DNA of 64,000 nt from Parietaria judaica. Taxonomy: Eukaryota; Streptophyta; Magnoliopsida; Rosales; Urticaceae. Below the pieces are notes generated by a model. The model had not been told where the DNA came from. It was given only the letters and a program-made list of their open reading frames with translations, and made no database searches. The position numbers and the translations under genes were made by a program. The stretch covers positions 36,655,201 to 36,719,200 of the forward strand of contig OX940861.1 of NCBI GenBank assembly GCA_954871525.1. Direction: 5' to 3'. Positions 9,882 through 21,872 of the stretch are shown here, piece by piece (the stretch's first letter is position 1; each line of letters begins with the position of its first letter).

Positions 9882-12800
9882 CAATTAGCTACGGCCACTC
9901 CCGAAGCTTCAAGTCGGACGGAGAAGCGGAAGAAAAGGGGCAAAGAGGCTGCCAGGATCCTTAACACGGAGGATGTCGAAGCGCAAGCAGCCGGAGAGAG
10001 AAACGGAGGGCCACAGCTAGAAGCGGTGGAGCAGGTTTGTATCGACGAGTCTGATCCTTCTCGGACTGTCGGTATAGGCGTAGAACTCAACCCAGAAATC
10101 AAGACTCAGCTTGTCGAATTTCTGAGAAGAAACAGAAGGAGCTTCGCTTGGTCTCATGAGGATATGCCGGGGATTGACCCGTCCGTGGTGGCGCATCGTC
10201 TCCACACCGACCCAGGTCATAAACCCGTCATACAGAAGAGAAGAAAGATGGCCCCCGACAGGAACAAGATCATCAACGATGAGGTGGACAAGCTACTCTC
10301 TATGGGTACCATCCGGGAAGTAAAGTATCCCGAGTGGTTGGCAAACACCGTCGTCGTAAAAAAAAAAGAATGGTAAATGGCGGGTCTGCGTCGATTTCAC
10401 AGACTTAAATCGAGCGTGCCCCAAGGATAGCTTCCCGATGCCGCACATGGATCGCCTAGTCGAGGCTACGCACGGTTACGAGCTCCTCAGCTTCATGGAC
10501 GCCTACTCGGGGTACCATCAGATAAAAATGCACCCAGACGACGAAGAGAAGACCGCCTTCATCAGCGAAAGGGGGACGTACTGTTATAAGGTCATGCCCT
10601 TCGGACTGAAAAACGCCGGGGCCACCTACCAGAGACTGGTAACCAAGATGTTCCACAAGCAGATCGGGAAGAGCATGGAAGTATACATCGATGACATGGT
10701 TGTCAAGTCCCTGAGAATGACAGCTCATATTGAGCACCTAGAGGAGTGCTTCGAGATCCTGAACGCACACAAGATGAAGCTCAACCCCGAGAAGTGCACC
10801 TTCGGCATGTCATCGGGGAAGTTCTTGGGTCATATGGTTACCCGGCGAGGAATTGAGGCTGATCCCGAGCAGACTGAGGCAATCAAGGGCATGCCCTCGC
10901 CCCAAAATCGGCGGGAAATTCAAAGGTTGACCGGAAGGATAGCGGCTCTTAACCGTTTCATCTCGCGCTCGGCCGACAAAACTCTCCTTTTCTACGATTT
11001 GCTCAATAAGAACAAGAAGTTCGAGTGGACCGAGAAATGCGAGGAAGCTTTCCAGGCACTAGAGGCTTATTTATCATCGCCACCCGTCATGACAAAACCA
11101 AAATTTGGGGAACCTTTGTACTTGTACATCGCCGTCTCCGATCATGCAATTAGCCAAGTACTCGTGCGGGAAGAAAGCGGAGAGCAGAAACCAGTCTCGT
11201 ACATCAGCAGAAAGCTCCTCGATGCGGAGACAAGATATCCACAGATCGAGAAACTCGCGTTGGCAATATACGACGCTTCGGAGAAATTAAAGTATCACTT
11301 CCAGGGCCATACGATCGTAGTTATGACAGACAGGCCGATCCGCTCCATCATTCACAGCCCAAACCATTCAGGGAGGATCACGAAGTGGTCGATCAAGCTT
11401 GGCGCATATGACGTCGAGTACAAGCTTTGGACGAGCCTCAGATCGCAAGTACTGGCCGATTTTCTCATCGAGTTGCCAAAGGAACCAATAGCCACCAGCA
11501 ACGAAGCTGGCATTTGGAAGTTGCAAGTGGATGGGTCAGCAACGGCACAAGGGTCCGGGGTAGGGATCAGGATCACCTCTCCAATGGAGGAAGTGGTGGA
11601 AAAAGCTTGCCGACTGGCCTACCGATTAACCAACAATGAAGCAGAATACGAGGCCCTCATCATCGGCATGCAGTCATCATTAGCCATTGGTGCCAGGAAC
11701 CTGCACGCCTTTTCGGATTCCCAGTTGATTGTAAAGCAGGTTAACGGGGAATATGAGAAGAACGACGAGCGCATGGAAGCCTATGCGGGGGTCGTTGGGG
11801 CTCTATCGAGAAAGTTCGATTTTTTCAGCCTGACGCAGGTAACTCGAGGAGACAACTCGCACGCCGACGCCCTGGCAAGCTTGGGGTCCACAACCGAGGT
11901 CGGGGAGTTAAGGGCAGTCACGGTCGAGACAGTGGAAAAGTCGAGCATCGGGAGGGAAGAAGGCCCGGTGAAAAAGAAAGCCAAAACAAACAAAGAGACG
12001 GTGACTGCCGAGCCCAATATCAACGAGATCGAAGACGATGGAGATAAAGACGAGGAGCGAGGGGTTGTGGAGGACGACGGAGCGGATGATTGGCGAACGC
12101 CCCTTAGGGATTATATCCTCGAAGGAACGTTGCCCGAAAACTCGCAGGAAGCAAGAAAGGTCAAATCCAAGAGCTCGAGATATACCATTCTCGATGACAA
12201 GCTCTACCTGAGGAGCTTCGTGGGACCTTACCTAAGGTGCCTCGGCGAGCGAGAGGCCGGGTACGTAATGCGCGAAATCCACAGCGGGGAATGCGGGAAC
12301 CACGCCGGCGGGCGCTCCTTGCTGAGAAAAACTAAGCGACAAGGTTTCTTTTGGGAAACCATGGTCGCCGATTGTGCCAGCCACGCCAGAAGGTGCGAAA
12401 AATGTCAGCGACACGCCCCGGCAATCAACTGCCCGGCGGAAGAGCTCTCGGTGGTGTCGGTGCCCTATCCATTCATGAAGTGGTCGATGGACATCGTCGG
12501 TCCCATGCCCATCGGCGCGAGGCAAAAAAGGTTCATGCTCGTCGTCACAGATTTCTTCACCAAATGGACAGAGGCCGAATCTTACGCCAATATTAAAGAC
12601 TCCGATGTTGAGAGCTATGTTTGGAAGAACATAGTCACTCGCTTCGGATTGCCCAGAGAGATAATAGCCGACAATGGATCCCAATTCATCTCGAGGAGGT
12701 TCAGAGGTTTTTGCAAACAGTGGAGGATAAAACTCAACACGTCAACGCCACGGTACCCCCAGGGAAATGGGAACGCCGAGGCGGTCAACCGGACTATTGT

Positions 12801-13337
12801 GGACAACATCAAGAGACGTCTAGACGAGAAGAAGGGATTTTGGGCGGACGAGTTACCTGGAGTACTTTGGGCTTATCGCACAACACCCCACTCAGCGACC
12901 GGCGAGACTCCCTTTGCCCTTGCCTTCGGAGTTGAAGCCGTCGTTCCCGCAGAAGTCGGAATCCCTAGCCTTCGACGAATCATGGCTCCCGGCGACGAGG
13001 AGGCCTACGAAGAAAATCTCCTCCATCAGCTTGACCACGTCGGCGAAAGGCGCGAGCAAGCCAGCACGCACATAGCCAACTACCAGAACATGATCGCTCG
13101 CCACTACAACAAAAAGGTTCGATCGAGATCGAGGAGATTTAATGTAGGACAGATGGTCCTCCGACGAGTTTTCCAAAACACCGTCGAATTGAATTCGGGG
13201 AAATTAGGGCAAAGTTGGGAAGGCCCGTACATCGTCACGAACATCGCAGACCGGGAGTCTACGAGCTGAAGAATACCGAGGGCGCGAAGGTAATACGGAG
13301 TTGGAATATAAAGCATTTGAAAAAATTCTACCAGTAG
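9882..13337 (+). pseudogene. Gypsy-1 pol (RT, RNase H, integrase), two frameshifts
   Basis: Continues in the gag frame after the UAG at 9879-9881. RT includes WLANTVVVKKK, FPMPHMDRLVEA and the catalytic YIDDM (about 10684-10698). RNase H begins near WKLQVDGSA (about 11515). Integrase has an HHCC zinc module (GECGNHAGGRS ... CEKCQRHAP) and a DIVGP core from about 12490. Compared with Gypsy-2, an extra A in the A-run at 10358-10367 breaks the frame before the main RT block, and a second shift near 13240-13250 replaces the last residues. The undisturbed end would be the TAG at 13335-13337. The open part 10438-13269 is otherwise unbroken, so the damage is recent. Confidence 0.93.
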
Positions 13338-13640
13338 CCCCGTGAGCCCATTCGTTACCATTTCCATATTCGAATTTACATTCTTACTTTAAATATCTGT
13401 TTGGTTATCTAGGGGAATCCCAACCCTTTCTTGTTTGGGATTATACCTTTATCAAATCGATATGGAGTACTCTTCCCTCTAGAGCCGCACCAGAATGGGG
13501 GCTCGAAGGGGTTTAATGAGGCTCGTCATTTCAGACGGACTGACAATCCCGGTATAAAAATTGTTTTCTTCTTAAGTCAGCAAAACGAGAAAAGATAAGA
13601 ACGAGTCCAACACTACCGGCTAGAAGGCCTTCGAAAAAGC

Positions 13641-14010
13641 CCATCGGCGAGAGTGCCCATCGGCGAGAGTGCCAAGCATGAAATTAAGAGACGAGAATGC
13701 CCATCGGCGAGAGTGCCAAGGAACAAAATTAAGAGGCGAGAGTGCCCATTGGCGAGAGTGCCACGCATGAAATTAAGAGGCGAGAATGCCCATCGGCGAG
13801 AGTGCCAAGGAACAAAATTAAGAGGCGAGAGTGCCCATCGGCGAGAGAGCCAAGCATGAAATTAAGAGGCGAGAGTGCCCATCGGCGAGAGTGCCAAGCA
13901 ACAAAATTAAGAGGCGAGAGTGCCCATCGGCTAAAGTGCCAAGCAAAAATCGTTTATTCAGTCGTGAGTGCCAAGTAAAAATCGTTCATTCAGTCGAGAG
14001 TGCCAAGCAA
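13641..14010. repeat. Tandem repeats after Gypsy-1 pol (89-bp dimers of about 44-45 bp)
   Basis: Units built on GCCCATCGGCGAGAGTGCC alternate between a version with AAGCATGAAATT and one with AAGGAACAAAATT, giving an 89-bp higher-order period. The array decays at its right end. It occupies the same place as the repeats of Gypsy-2, between pol and the antisense gene. Confidence 0.9.
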
Positions 14011-14106
14011 AAATCGTTTATTCAGTCAATTCGAAGCATAGTCTACAAAAGAATACAATAAGAGTTATCTTTACAAAAGAATTATCTACAATCTTTAAGT
14101 CTGTCA

Positions 14107-17100
14107 TCAAGCTACGTCGCCGTCAGTGGGATATTGATCAAGCACGGTATCGGCAATTTCTCCTAGGAGAGTCTCGCAGCTTTGACGAATAACATCCTCC
14201 GCTATCTCCTCCATAACGGCTAAGCGCGCAGGATCTTCGTCGGGAAACCGCTCAAGAAAGCTCAGAGAAGGCCCTGCAAAGCCGAGGAGCTCAGATTCCT
14301 GACGAGCCTGAAAAGAGGAAATATAAACCCAACATACAGCCAAAAGATGAGCAAGCTCAAGAAAAGAGAGGGAAAAAGGCGTTACACGATCGCCGGGGAC
14401 GCACGGGGAGAGTGGAGGAGAGGCAGGATCGCTCGCGGCTTTCTTCTCTAACTCAGCCAGCTCGGCCCGGTACTCCTTCTCTAGTTTTCGCCACGTGGGC
14501 AGCTCCTTCTGCCGGATCTCGCCAAGGGTCGAGCTACGGGGATTCTTCTCGACAAGACGAATATTCGCGAGAACACCGCCCAATGCGTGATTAAGTCTGA
14601 CAGACGCCTCGAGAGCATCTAGTCTCCCGAAGGCGCGTGCCAACTTGTCCGTCGCAGCGATGAAAACGCGCGTCCGAGCAAATTGCTCTTCGATTGCCTC
14701 ACCCCTCGCCGCATCACGGTCGTCGGTCAGTTTCTTCATCGCATCCCGAACCCGGAAAGAGATGTGCTCTTCTTGACCGGGAGGCAAGTCGATAGCCTCG
14801 GCAATCCGAGTAAGACGCCCATCCAACTGCCGAAGTCGTTCCATGAGATCCTCCTCGCATCGACGATAACGTCCCCGCTCTTCGATGAGGGACTCCTCGG
14901 CAATAGCAAGAAGACGTCTGCTCTCATCACGCTCGGCAGTACGCTCCTCAAGCTTCATCTCTGCATCCTTGCGAAGGGAAATTTCCTCCTCAAAGGATCC
15001 CCTCGCAAGATTAACCTCGGCCTGAGAAGAAGAACTTAAGGTACGGATGTGGGGGGGTTACAAATATCCGAAAGAAAGCCTTAACATTGAAAACAAAAGG
15101 TATTGAAAACAAACGAAATGTTTACAAAAAGGCCGTCCTATACCACGGGCTCCGAAGGAGACAAGGACTCGACGTTCGAGCCATATTCACCGCACGATGA
15201 GGGCTCGAGGGGGTTACCCTCCGGAAGAAGGTCCTCTACTCGACGCCTGTCAATAACTGGCGGCCTGCAGGGGGATAGCGGCGGAGAATTAGGATCTCCG
15301 GCAGCCTTTTTCTCCAGCTCGCTCGCCTCGCCCTGATGCACGGCGTAAAGCTCACGCCATTTCGGCAAACGGGTCTTAAGACCCTCGATAGTCGCGGTGA
15401 GAGGAATCCTCTCCGCCAGACGGACGTTGGCTTGATAAGCGGCGGCCCGGCGGTTGGCATTGACGGCCTGGTTGAGAAATCCAAACTTCTCCGAGGCGCG
15501 TTTCAGCTTGGCTTGGGCACTTTCAAATAAGCGCTCCCGGCTGTGACGCTCCTCGGCTGCCTCACTCTTCGCCTCCTATTTGCTCGCGACGAGCTCCTTA
15601 AGTACGGCTCTAACCCGAGGAACCAGGCGATCCTCTTCATCGGAAGGCATATCGATAGCCGCACCAATCCGAGCAAGATGGTGAGCCTTTATTCGAAGCT
15701 CCTCGGAAAGCTCTGCCTCGCGTCGGCAAGAACGCTCCAGCTCCTCAGAGAGCTCCGCCTCCCTCCGGCGAAAACGCTTTTGCTCTGCTCTGAGGAACTC
15801 CTCCCTGGCAACCAAGGAATTCTTGTACTCCGCGAGCTCAGCTTCAGCAACCCGACGCAGCGAGACTTCCAGCTCCATCGCGGCTCTAGCTTCATCGAGG
15901 TCCGATGAGAGTTCCGCGGCCCGTTCTCGGGATTCCCGCTCATCACGATGAGAAATCTCGAGCCGACCTCGGAGAACTGCGAGCTGCTCATTAACCGCCG
16001 AGGCCTCCATCTCGGCCTTGATGACAGACTGCTTCTCGCAGACGATCATGTCATTAAATTGCGCTAAAGCCCGGAAGAAGAGCGCGGTACCCTCTCGATA
16101 CCCCTTAGTCTCGTCGAGAGGTTCGTAGAGCTCTTGATCGCCCATAGCTCCCAGGGTCAGACCCCTGCACGCCGCAGAAGAGTAAACCCCCCATTCCTCG
16201 GGAGGCCCACTCGGAGATGGCGTGGACGGGAAACGATCTTGAAGCAACGATCTCGAGGAAAACGCCTTACCAGAGAACCGCGACGGGGAAGATTGCACCG
16301 GGACGTCCGGAAGAGAAGATGTGCCCTGACGCGGAGAACCAGCACTCCCCGAAGGCGCTACGAGAGTGTCGGAAGGAGGAGCAGGAGAAACTTGAAGGTT
16401 GGCTTTGCTGACCGGCTCAGAAAACGCCGCAGAAGCCAAATCTCCCGAAATAGCAGCGATAGGAGCGCCGGAAGAAGCCACCGGCTCGGAAGGCTCAGAA
16501 GGAGAAAACTCAAGAAGCAGGCCTGTTTGCTGCCCCTCGAGTCGAACAGGAGCTCCCTCCTGAACGGACCTTTGGTCGGCAAGCTCGGAGGTCCCATCAT
16601 GGTCCCTTTCTTGCCGAATAGGCTCGATGAACTCTCTTCGCCCCGCTCCTTGCTCGCCAAGATCGGAGGCTTCACCTGTTCCTTTCGACGGCTCGACAAG
16701 CCCCGAAGCTTCTCTTTGTTTTCCTTCTTGCCCGATGGAAGTAACGTGTCCCCGCATAGCTCCGGCAGGAATCTTCCCAGATGGCGGAGGAGGAAGCTCT
16801 TGGCAGGGGACGCGATATTCCTCACAGTGAGAAGAGGCCGGCAGGGCGTCTGAACCTTCCTCAAGGCGAGGAGAAATTCGATGCATTTCCCGAGGAGAGG
16901 TAGGTGGCACTATGGCGAGATCGTCGAAATCTTCGTCGAAGCCATCCCTCACCCCCGAAGACGATTCTCCCCTGCTCGGCGCATTCTCCGTCGCCTCGTT
17001 CCTACTCGGCGGCTCAAGGCCTGGGTTTTCCGTCGAAGCCTCTCGAGCAGGGGTAGCGGTTCGGCGCTCGGTGGTCGGAGCGGAAACCTTAACCCTCTTC

Positions 17101-18295
17101 GTTGAAGGGGCATCGGGTGTCTCTCCGGCTGGCCGTCTGCCCAAAGAAGTATCAGCTTGAACAGACTCCTTCGAGGGACGAGGAGCAGACGAGCCCTTTT
17201 CTCCTCGAGGAGACCTCGTCGGGGGATGATGAATATCCAAAGAACGTGGGGGCGTGGGGGCGTGGGGGCCGTTTTTAGCTTCGAGCGCTGCTCATCGCAG
17301 GTATCCTCGAGAGGCCTCTTGCCCGATGAATCACCCCCTCGAGGGGTAAGGTCCAAGGGGCGAGGAACGTCTGATCGCGCCTGGGAATCTGGCGATTCCT
17401 GGACGGGTTTTTCACCCCCGACGGATTTGCTTCCTTTCTTCTTGACGAGATCCAGCTTGGATCTTTTCTTCGTTTTTGGAGCAGTTTTCCTCCGCCCCGC
17501 AGGAGACCCTTCCGACACGGGCGTTCGAGAAAAGCCCACCGGAAGAAGAGTGTCTGGGGAAGGCCCGTGAACCCGAACCAACTGATAAACCCCAGATTTC
17601 ACGAGGCGCTGACCCCCAAAATCCTTGCTCCAGTCCCGACGAGGGTTGGCGAGGAGGGCCTGGTGGATCTTGTTAAAGCGTGCCTCGGCTTCCCCATATT
17701 CCTCAGGTCTATACCGGGGGAGATCTATCCCCTCGGGGACCCACTGCCTCGGCAGAAACTTGTGGTTGGGGCCGAAAGTAGTGCGGTCTACCTTCACGAA
17801 GAAATAGCGATTCTCGAAGCCGGATTCATTCGAGGGAGTATTCTCGAGGATGTGGCCCCGAACGCGATGGGAGAGGGAGACGCGATGGGAGAGGGAAAAC
17901 CGGCCCAGATTCTTCGGATTTCTTGACAACTTGAAGAGACGCATCAAGTCTTCGAGGGTAAGCTCGATTTTTTGCTCGCAGGCGATGGCGAGCGTACACA
18001 TTAAGAAGCGGATAGTGTTAGGGCTCACCTGAGCGATAGGAACCCTGAAGGCATAGAGGAACGCCACGATCAAGTTCGGCACTGGGAAATGGAGACCGGC
18101 GGTCCTGAAAAACGATTCGTACACACAGACATATTCGTTCCTGGGGGTGTCGGCCAGTTCACCTTCATAGGGAAGGCGTGCCGGGAAAAGCTCGGAATCG
18201 ACGCACTGCTCCTTGACAACTGCTAACGTCTCCTCAGTCATAATGGAGACAGGGCTCCGCGTCTTGAAGATCGGACCAACTTCAGAAGAAGCCAT
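14107..18295 (-). pseudogene. Gypsy-1 antisense gene, 'putative gypsy-type transposon' domain plus coiled coils, broken
   Basis: A long gene opposite to gag-pol. The start is ATG 18295 (MASSEVGP). The first about 250 residues resemble the plant 'putative gypsy type transposon' family (Pfam PF04195): NEYVCVYESFFRTAGLHFPVPNL-type text with PIAQVSPNTIRFL. A basic, Ser/Pro-rich linker follows, then long Glu/Arg/Ala coiled coils. Breaks: a frameshift at three 8-bp GTGGGGGC units (about 17246-17269), then an in-frame TAG at 15576-15578 after VLKELVASK, with the frame open again to 15138. A second exon-like block (15021-14107, acceptor CAG at 15022-15024) repeats the coiled-coil module. A TATA-like box lies at 18427-18432. 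Role unknown; such antisense genes are a known feature of Tat elements. Confidence 0.8.
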
Positions 18296-18964
18296 CAAAA
18301 TATTTGGGAACACAGAAGGAAGAAGTCCGAAAGATGGGTGAGAGAAAGAGAATTGCTGGGTGAAAATCACAGGGAGGTTCAGAAAAAATTATTTCGAAAG
18401 ATATCCGAAGAAGGCGGGACCTCGAATTTATAAGGAAAGCAATGAAGGGAGGCGAACCAACGCGTTTTCAATCCTACGGTCCAGATTCGAAGCATACGAA
18501 AGACATCAACGGTGGAGACAGTTGAGCCGTTGTATATCCCAAAAAAAAAAATACTCGAGTGCGAAGCGTCAACATTTAATGCTGAAAATATTTGCGTAAA
18601 AATCGAGACTGACGTGTTGGGAAACTGAATCGCTATGGGGCCCAGGGACAGGAACTGTCGGGATTGTCAAAAGTCACTAAGAGAATAGCCCATCGCAGGT
18701 ATCCCCATCGCCAGTATCCTCATCGCCAAAAACGTCCTCGATGGAGACATAGTCCCTCGAGGGAGAAAAAAATTCCTCATCGAAGGTTGCTTACGTCAAA
18801 ATAGCTCATCGAAAAACCGACAAATTGCGCTGAGGTTCTCCGACCACGTGCATCGGGGCCACCGTGTCAACTAAAGTGGTCGACGGAGTTCGCGAACAGC
18901 GTTGACCAATCACGGTTAAGCTTATTTTACCAAGTGTTTACACTTGACAAAATGGGGGACTAAC
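18296..18964. other. Gypsy-1 region between antisense gene and 3' LTR, with polypurine tract
   Basis: Holds the putative promoter of the antisense gene and CATCGCC-type short repeats (18685-18735). It ends in AAAATGGGGGACTAAC immediately before the 3' LTR, which is the polypurine tract for plus-strand priming. No other gene seen. Confidence 0.7.
18427..18432 (-). promoter_or_regulatory. Candidate TATA box for the Gypsy-1 antisense gene
   Basis: The minus strand reads CTTATAAATTCG, about 130 bases before the antisense ATG at 18295. The spacing suits a plant promoter with a short 5' UTR. Confidence 0.45.
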
Positions 18965-19872
18965 TGTTGAGGTCGGATTTGGTCAAATCCCCCTCAACAC
19001 TTTTCGTGTCGTTCTGCCCACAAACGACATGAAAAGCAGCGAGGAAGTTCATCACTCGAGGGGATTATCCCCGACGAGGATGATCCCCGAGGAAGTTCAT
19101 CGCTCGAGGGAGTTATCCCCGACGAGGATTATCCCCGAGGAAGTTAAACCGCGAGAAAGCACGGCCACACAGAAGCAAGTTGCGATGAAGCGTCCCATCA
19201 AGCTCGCCTCGAGGAACTTCATCATGATGGTCAGCGCAGGGCCCAATGACGGCTGAAGAGATGTGCATTTAATGAAACTCACCTACCCGATAAAGAGCGT
19301 CAGCGACGAGGCGCAGGGCCCAATGACGGCTGAGTAGATGTGCATTTAATGAAGCCCACCTACCCGATAAGGAGCGTCAGCGACGAGGCGCAGGGCCCAA
19401 TGACGGCTGAAGAGATGCGCATTTAATGCAGCCCAACTACCCAAAATGACAGTCTGCTCGGATGCGATATAAAGCAGAAATCTGCCCTGCTTTCCCGGGG
19501 ATGACGGGAGGAAACGAATGATGAAAGGAGAAGGCCAAGAAGAGAATAAGAGGCAACTCTATAAAAGGCAAGGGAAGCCTTATAGAAAGGAGAGGAAGGG
19601 AGAAACAAAACTAGTTCTTAGAGAAAGAAACGCCAATCTTAAAGAGTCCTTTTGTATTTTTGAGTACCGATCTATTATAATTTGATTATATTGAGATTAG
19701 AGAGCGTCGTCGTATATTTGTTCATCATACTTCGAATGTCCAGCTAATAAACGGGAGAAACCGAATCCTTTCGGGAATATAATAAATCAGGAGTATTCGT
19801 GTTCATATTATTATTGTGTTCATTTGATTACTCTTGTGACTGGAAAAAGGGCGGTGAAAATCGCCCTCTACA
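18965..19872 (+). repeat. Gypsy-1 3' LTR
   Basis: Nearly identical to the 5' LTR. By eye it differs at three substitutions and one extra A in the A-run before GGGCGGTG. Confidence 0.97.
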
Positions 19873-19877
19873 GTGAC

Positions 19878-20601
19878 CACTGTCATTTCTAATACAATTG
19901 GGCTAGACAAGAAGGTTAGTCCTAAGCCATATCAATCAAGCTTTTCCTGTCCCAATAAATCCTGGCATATCTCTCACACGGCACCAAGCCCTTGGCGTTT
20001 ATGAAACATCGCGAGACACATCATCCACGCCGAGGGAGGAGATGGGGATTACAATCTCCCGTCCATTCTCATATCATGGATGCAAACCTTCATATGTTTT
20101 TAAAGGACCTACATAAATTGGTTAGTAAAAGGATCGAGATTTAAGCTCAAACGCATTTAAAAAAAAAATCTACCGAAATTATCAAAATGAGGACACTCAT
20201 TCACATTAATTAGTAAAATCCTTTTGGACTAAATGCCTTATTTAACGGGACCGAATCACGTAGAACTATCAAAGTTCATTTTATTATCGATAATGGACAC
20301 TCAATTGAGGCTAAACACAATGTGATGTTAGTTGATAATAAACCCGGTCTACACAACGTGATGTTAGTGTGATCTTAGTTGATAATAAATCCGGTCTAAC
20401 ATCCATCGTTCGATAATAACTGACAAAAATATATTTGAAAAAATGCATTTGTTGCCTACATTTTTATTTATTAAAAAAAAAAATCAACGTGTGAGGCTAG
20501 GGTAAATATAGGCAAAAGCACTTTGAAGTTTGAAGTACTCAAAATTCCACGGTATATTCATAATCTTATTTTGTCGTGGTAAAAGTATTAAAAGTATTTT
20601 T
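19878..20601. other. Intergenic, no gene seen
   Basis: AT-rich. It includes a short local duplication of GTGATGTTAGT...GATAATAAA...CCGGTCTA between about 20318 and 20400. No credible protein-coding exon recognised. Confidence 0.4.
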
Positions 20602-21622
20602 TTGTGTCACCATAAGTTCCAAGTGGCTTCCGTTACGACTCATCAGTCAAATGTCACTTGTCACCTTTTTACACACCCACGTATTCCACTTTTCCCCGAA
20701 TTTGAAGATGCTGACTCTGAAGTCGGAGTTTGTAACCCTACATTCGGGTTAGCATCTTCGACTTCTATTTTGTTTTAGTAAACAAACACTAGATCTTGAG
20801 TAGTCTTAGAACCTTCGACATAAGTGCCCAAAGTTTTAGAATTGGACCTAAATGGGCCAACATGAATTAAATGAGTTGATTCATAAATTGATTAGAGAAT
20901 CGTGTAATTAATGATGTTTAACTTATATGATACTAATACACATTAATTACATATTATCCTATTCCTTTTACATATACGCCTATTCCTTTTACATATACGC
21001 GATCAATTAGAAAGGGAAACTAACCATACATAGAAAGATACACATTCATGTGTGATTATATATACTCCCTAGCTCTAGAATTCGACCACAACTTGTTCCA
21101 AGAGAGAAATCGAATTCTCTAGCACCCCGTAAACTTCTTGTTTGGGTTCTAATCGTCTTCGAAGAGCTAGTATTCCTAGAAGGCGATTTCCGGTCTTAAA
21201 GGTATTCCTTTTGTCGACGTGGTGAACTACGTAGAGGCCGAACACTTGAGCGGCTCGTGATCAACGTGGAGTGAAGAAAAAGGCTAGGCGCATTATCTCC
21301 AACAAAGACGTGGATATCCGTTCGTGATTGAAGATAAGGAAGCGTTCTGTAGAGAATTTATTCTCAATCGGTATGTTTTAATTAAGCGTAATTATCTAGA
21401 TTATTATTAGTTTCTAAGATTCCTGGTAATTCCGCATCCGGGATACGTGAGATCCTAGAAAAACCCAACACGTAGGACCATTGTAATCCAACTTTGGAAT
21501 TAGCATCAACAACATTAGTGTTACTAACTCTGTTGTCGGTGATGCAGAAAGAAGTGACAAGTGACATTTGACGAATGAGTCAAAACGGAAGTCACTTGGA
21601 ACTCACGTTGACATAAAAAAAA
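20602..21622. repeat. Inverted-repeat element with about 70-bp arms
   Basis: The left arm (about 20602-20675) and right arm (about 21545-21622) match when one is reverse complemented, sharing GTTCCAAGTG, CTTCCGTT, GACTCAT and GTCAAATGTCACTTGTCAC. The interior, about 870 bp, has no coding sequence. Part of it (about 20800-21480) resembles a degenerate LTR or another insertion, but no clear ends were found. Probably a foldback or MITE-type DNA element. Confidence 0.6.
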
Positions 21623-21872
21623 GTTATTTTTATTTTTATTTTTATATTTTTATTAAATTAAAATAAAATAAAGAATATGCCATAAAAAACACTTAATAAT
21701 TACAAATCCCATTATTTGATAGAGCCATGTAAATGTAATTAAGTAAAAAGAGTGAGAAAATCGAGGAAAATGAAAATGAAAATGGAGGGAATTTCCCAAT
21801 AGAAAAACAAACCCTTTCCCTTCAAATACCACTTCCAATTCCAAGCTCCAAACCCTCGCGCGATTCCCAGAA

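Larger units (their letters stand above)
6459..19872 (+). mobile_element. Gypsy-1: Tat-type Ty3/Gypsy LTR retrotransposon, 13.4 kb
   Basis: Two LTRs of 907 and 908 bp, TG...CA ends, 5-bp target duplication GTGAC at 6454-6458 and 19873-19877. Order: 5' LTR, primer-binding site, gag-protease, in-frame UAG, pol with RT, RNase H and integrase, tandem repeats, a long gene on the opposite strand, polypurine tract, 3' LTR. The RT-RNase H-integrase order is that of Ty3/Gypsy; the antisense gene between pol and the 3' LTR is typical of the Tat lineage. About three substitutions and one 1-bp indel separate the LTRs by eye, so the insertion is young. It is nevertheless defective: a stop early in gag, two frameshifts in pol and breaks in the antisense gene. 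Confidence 0.97.
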
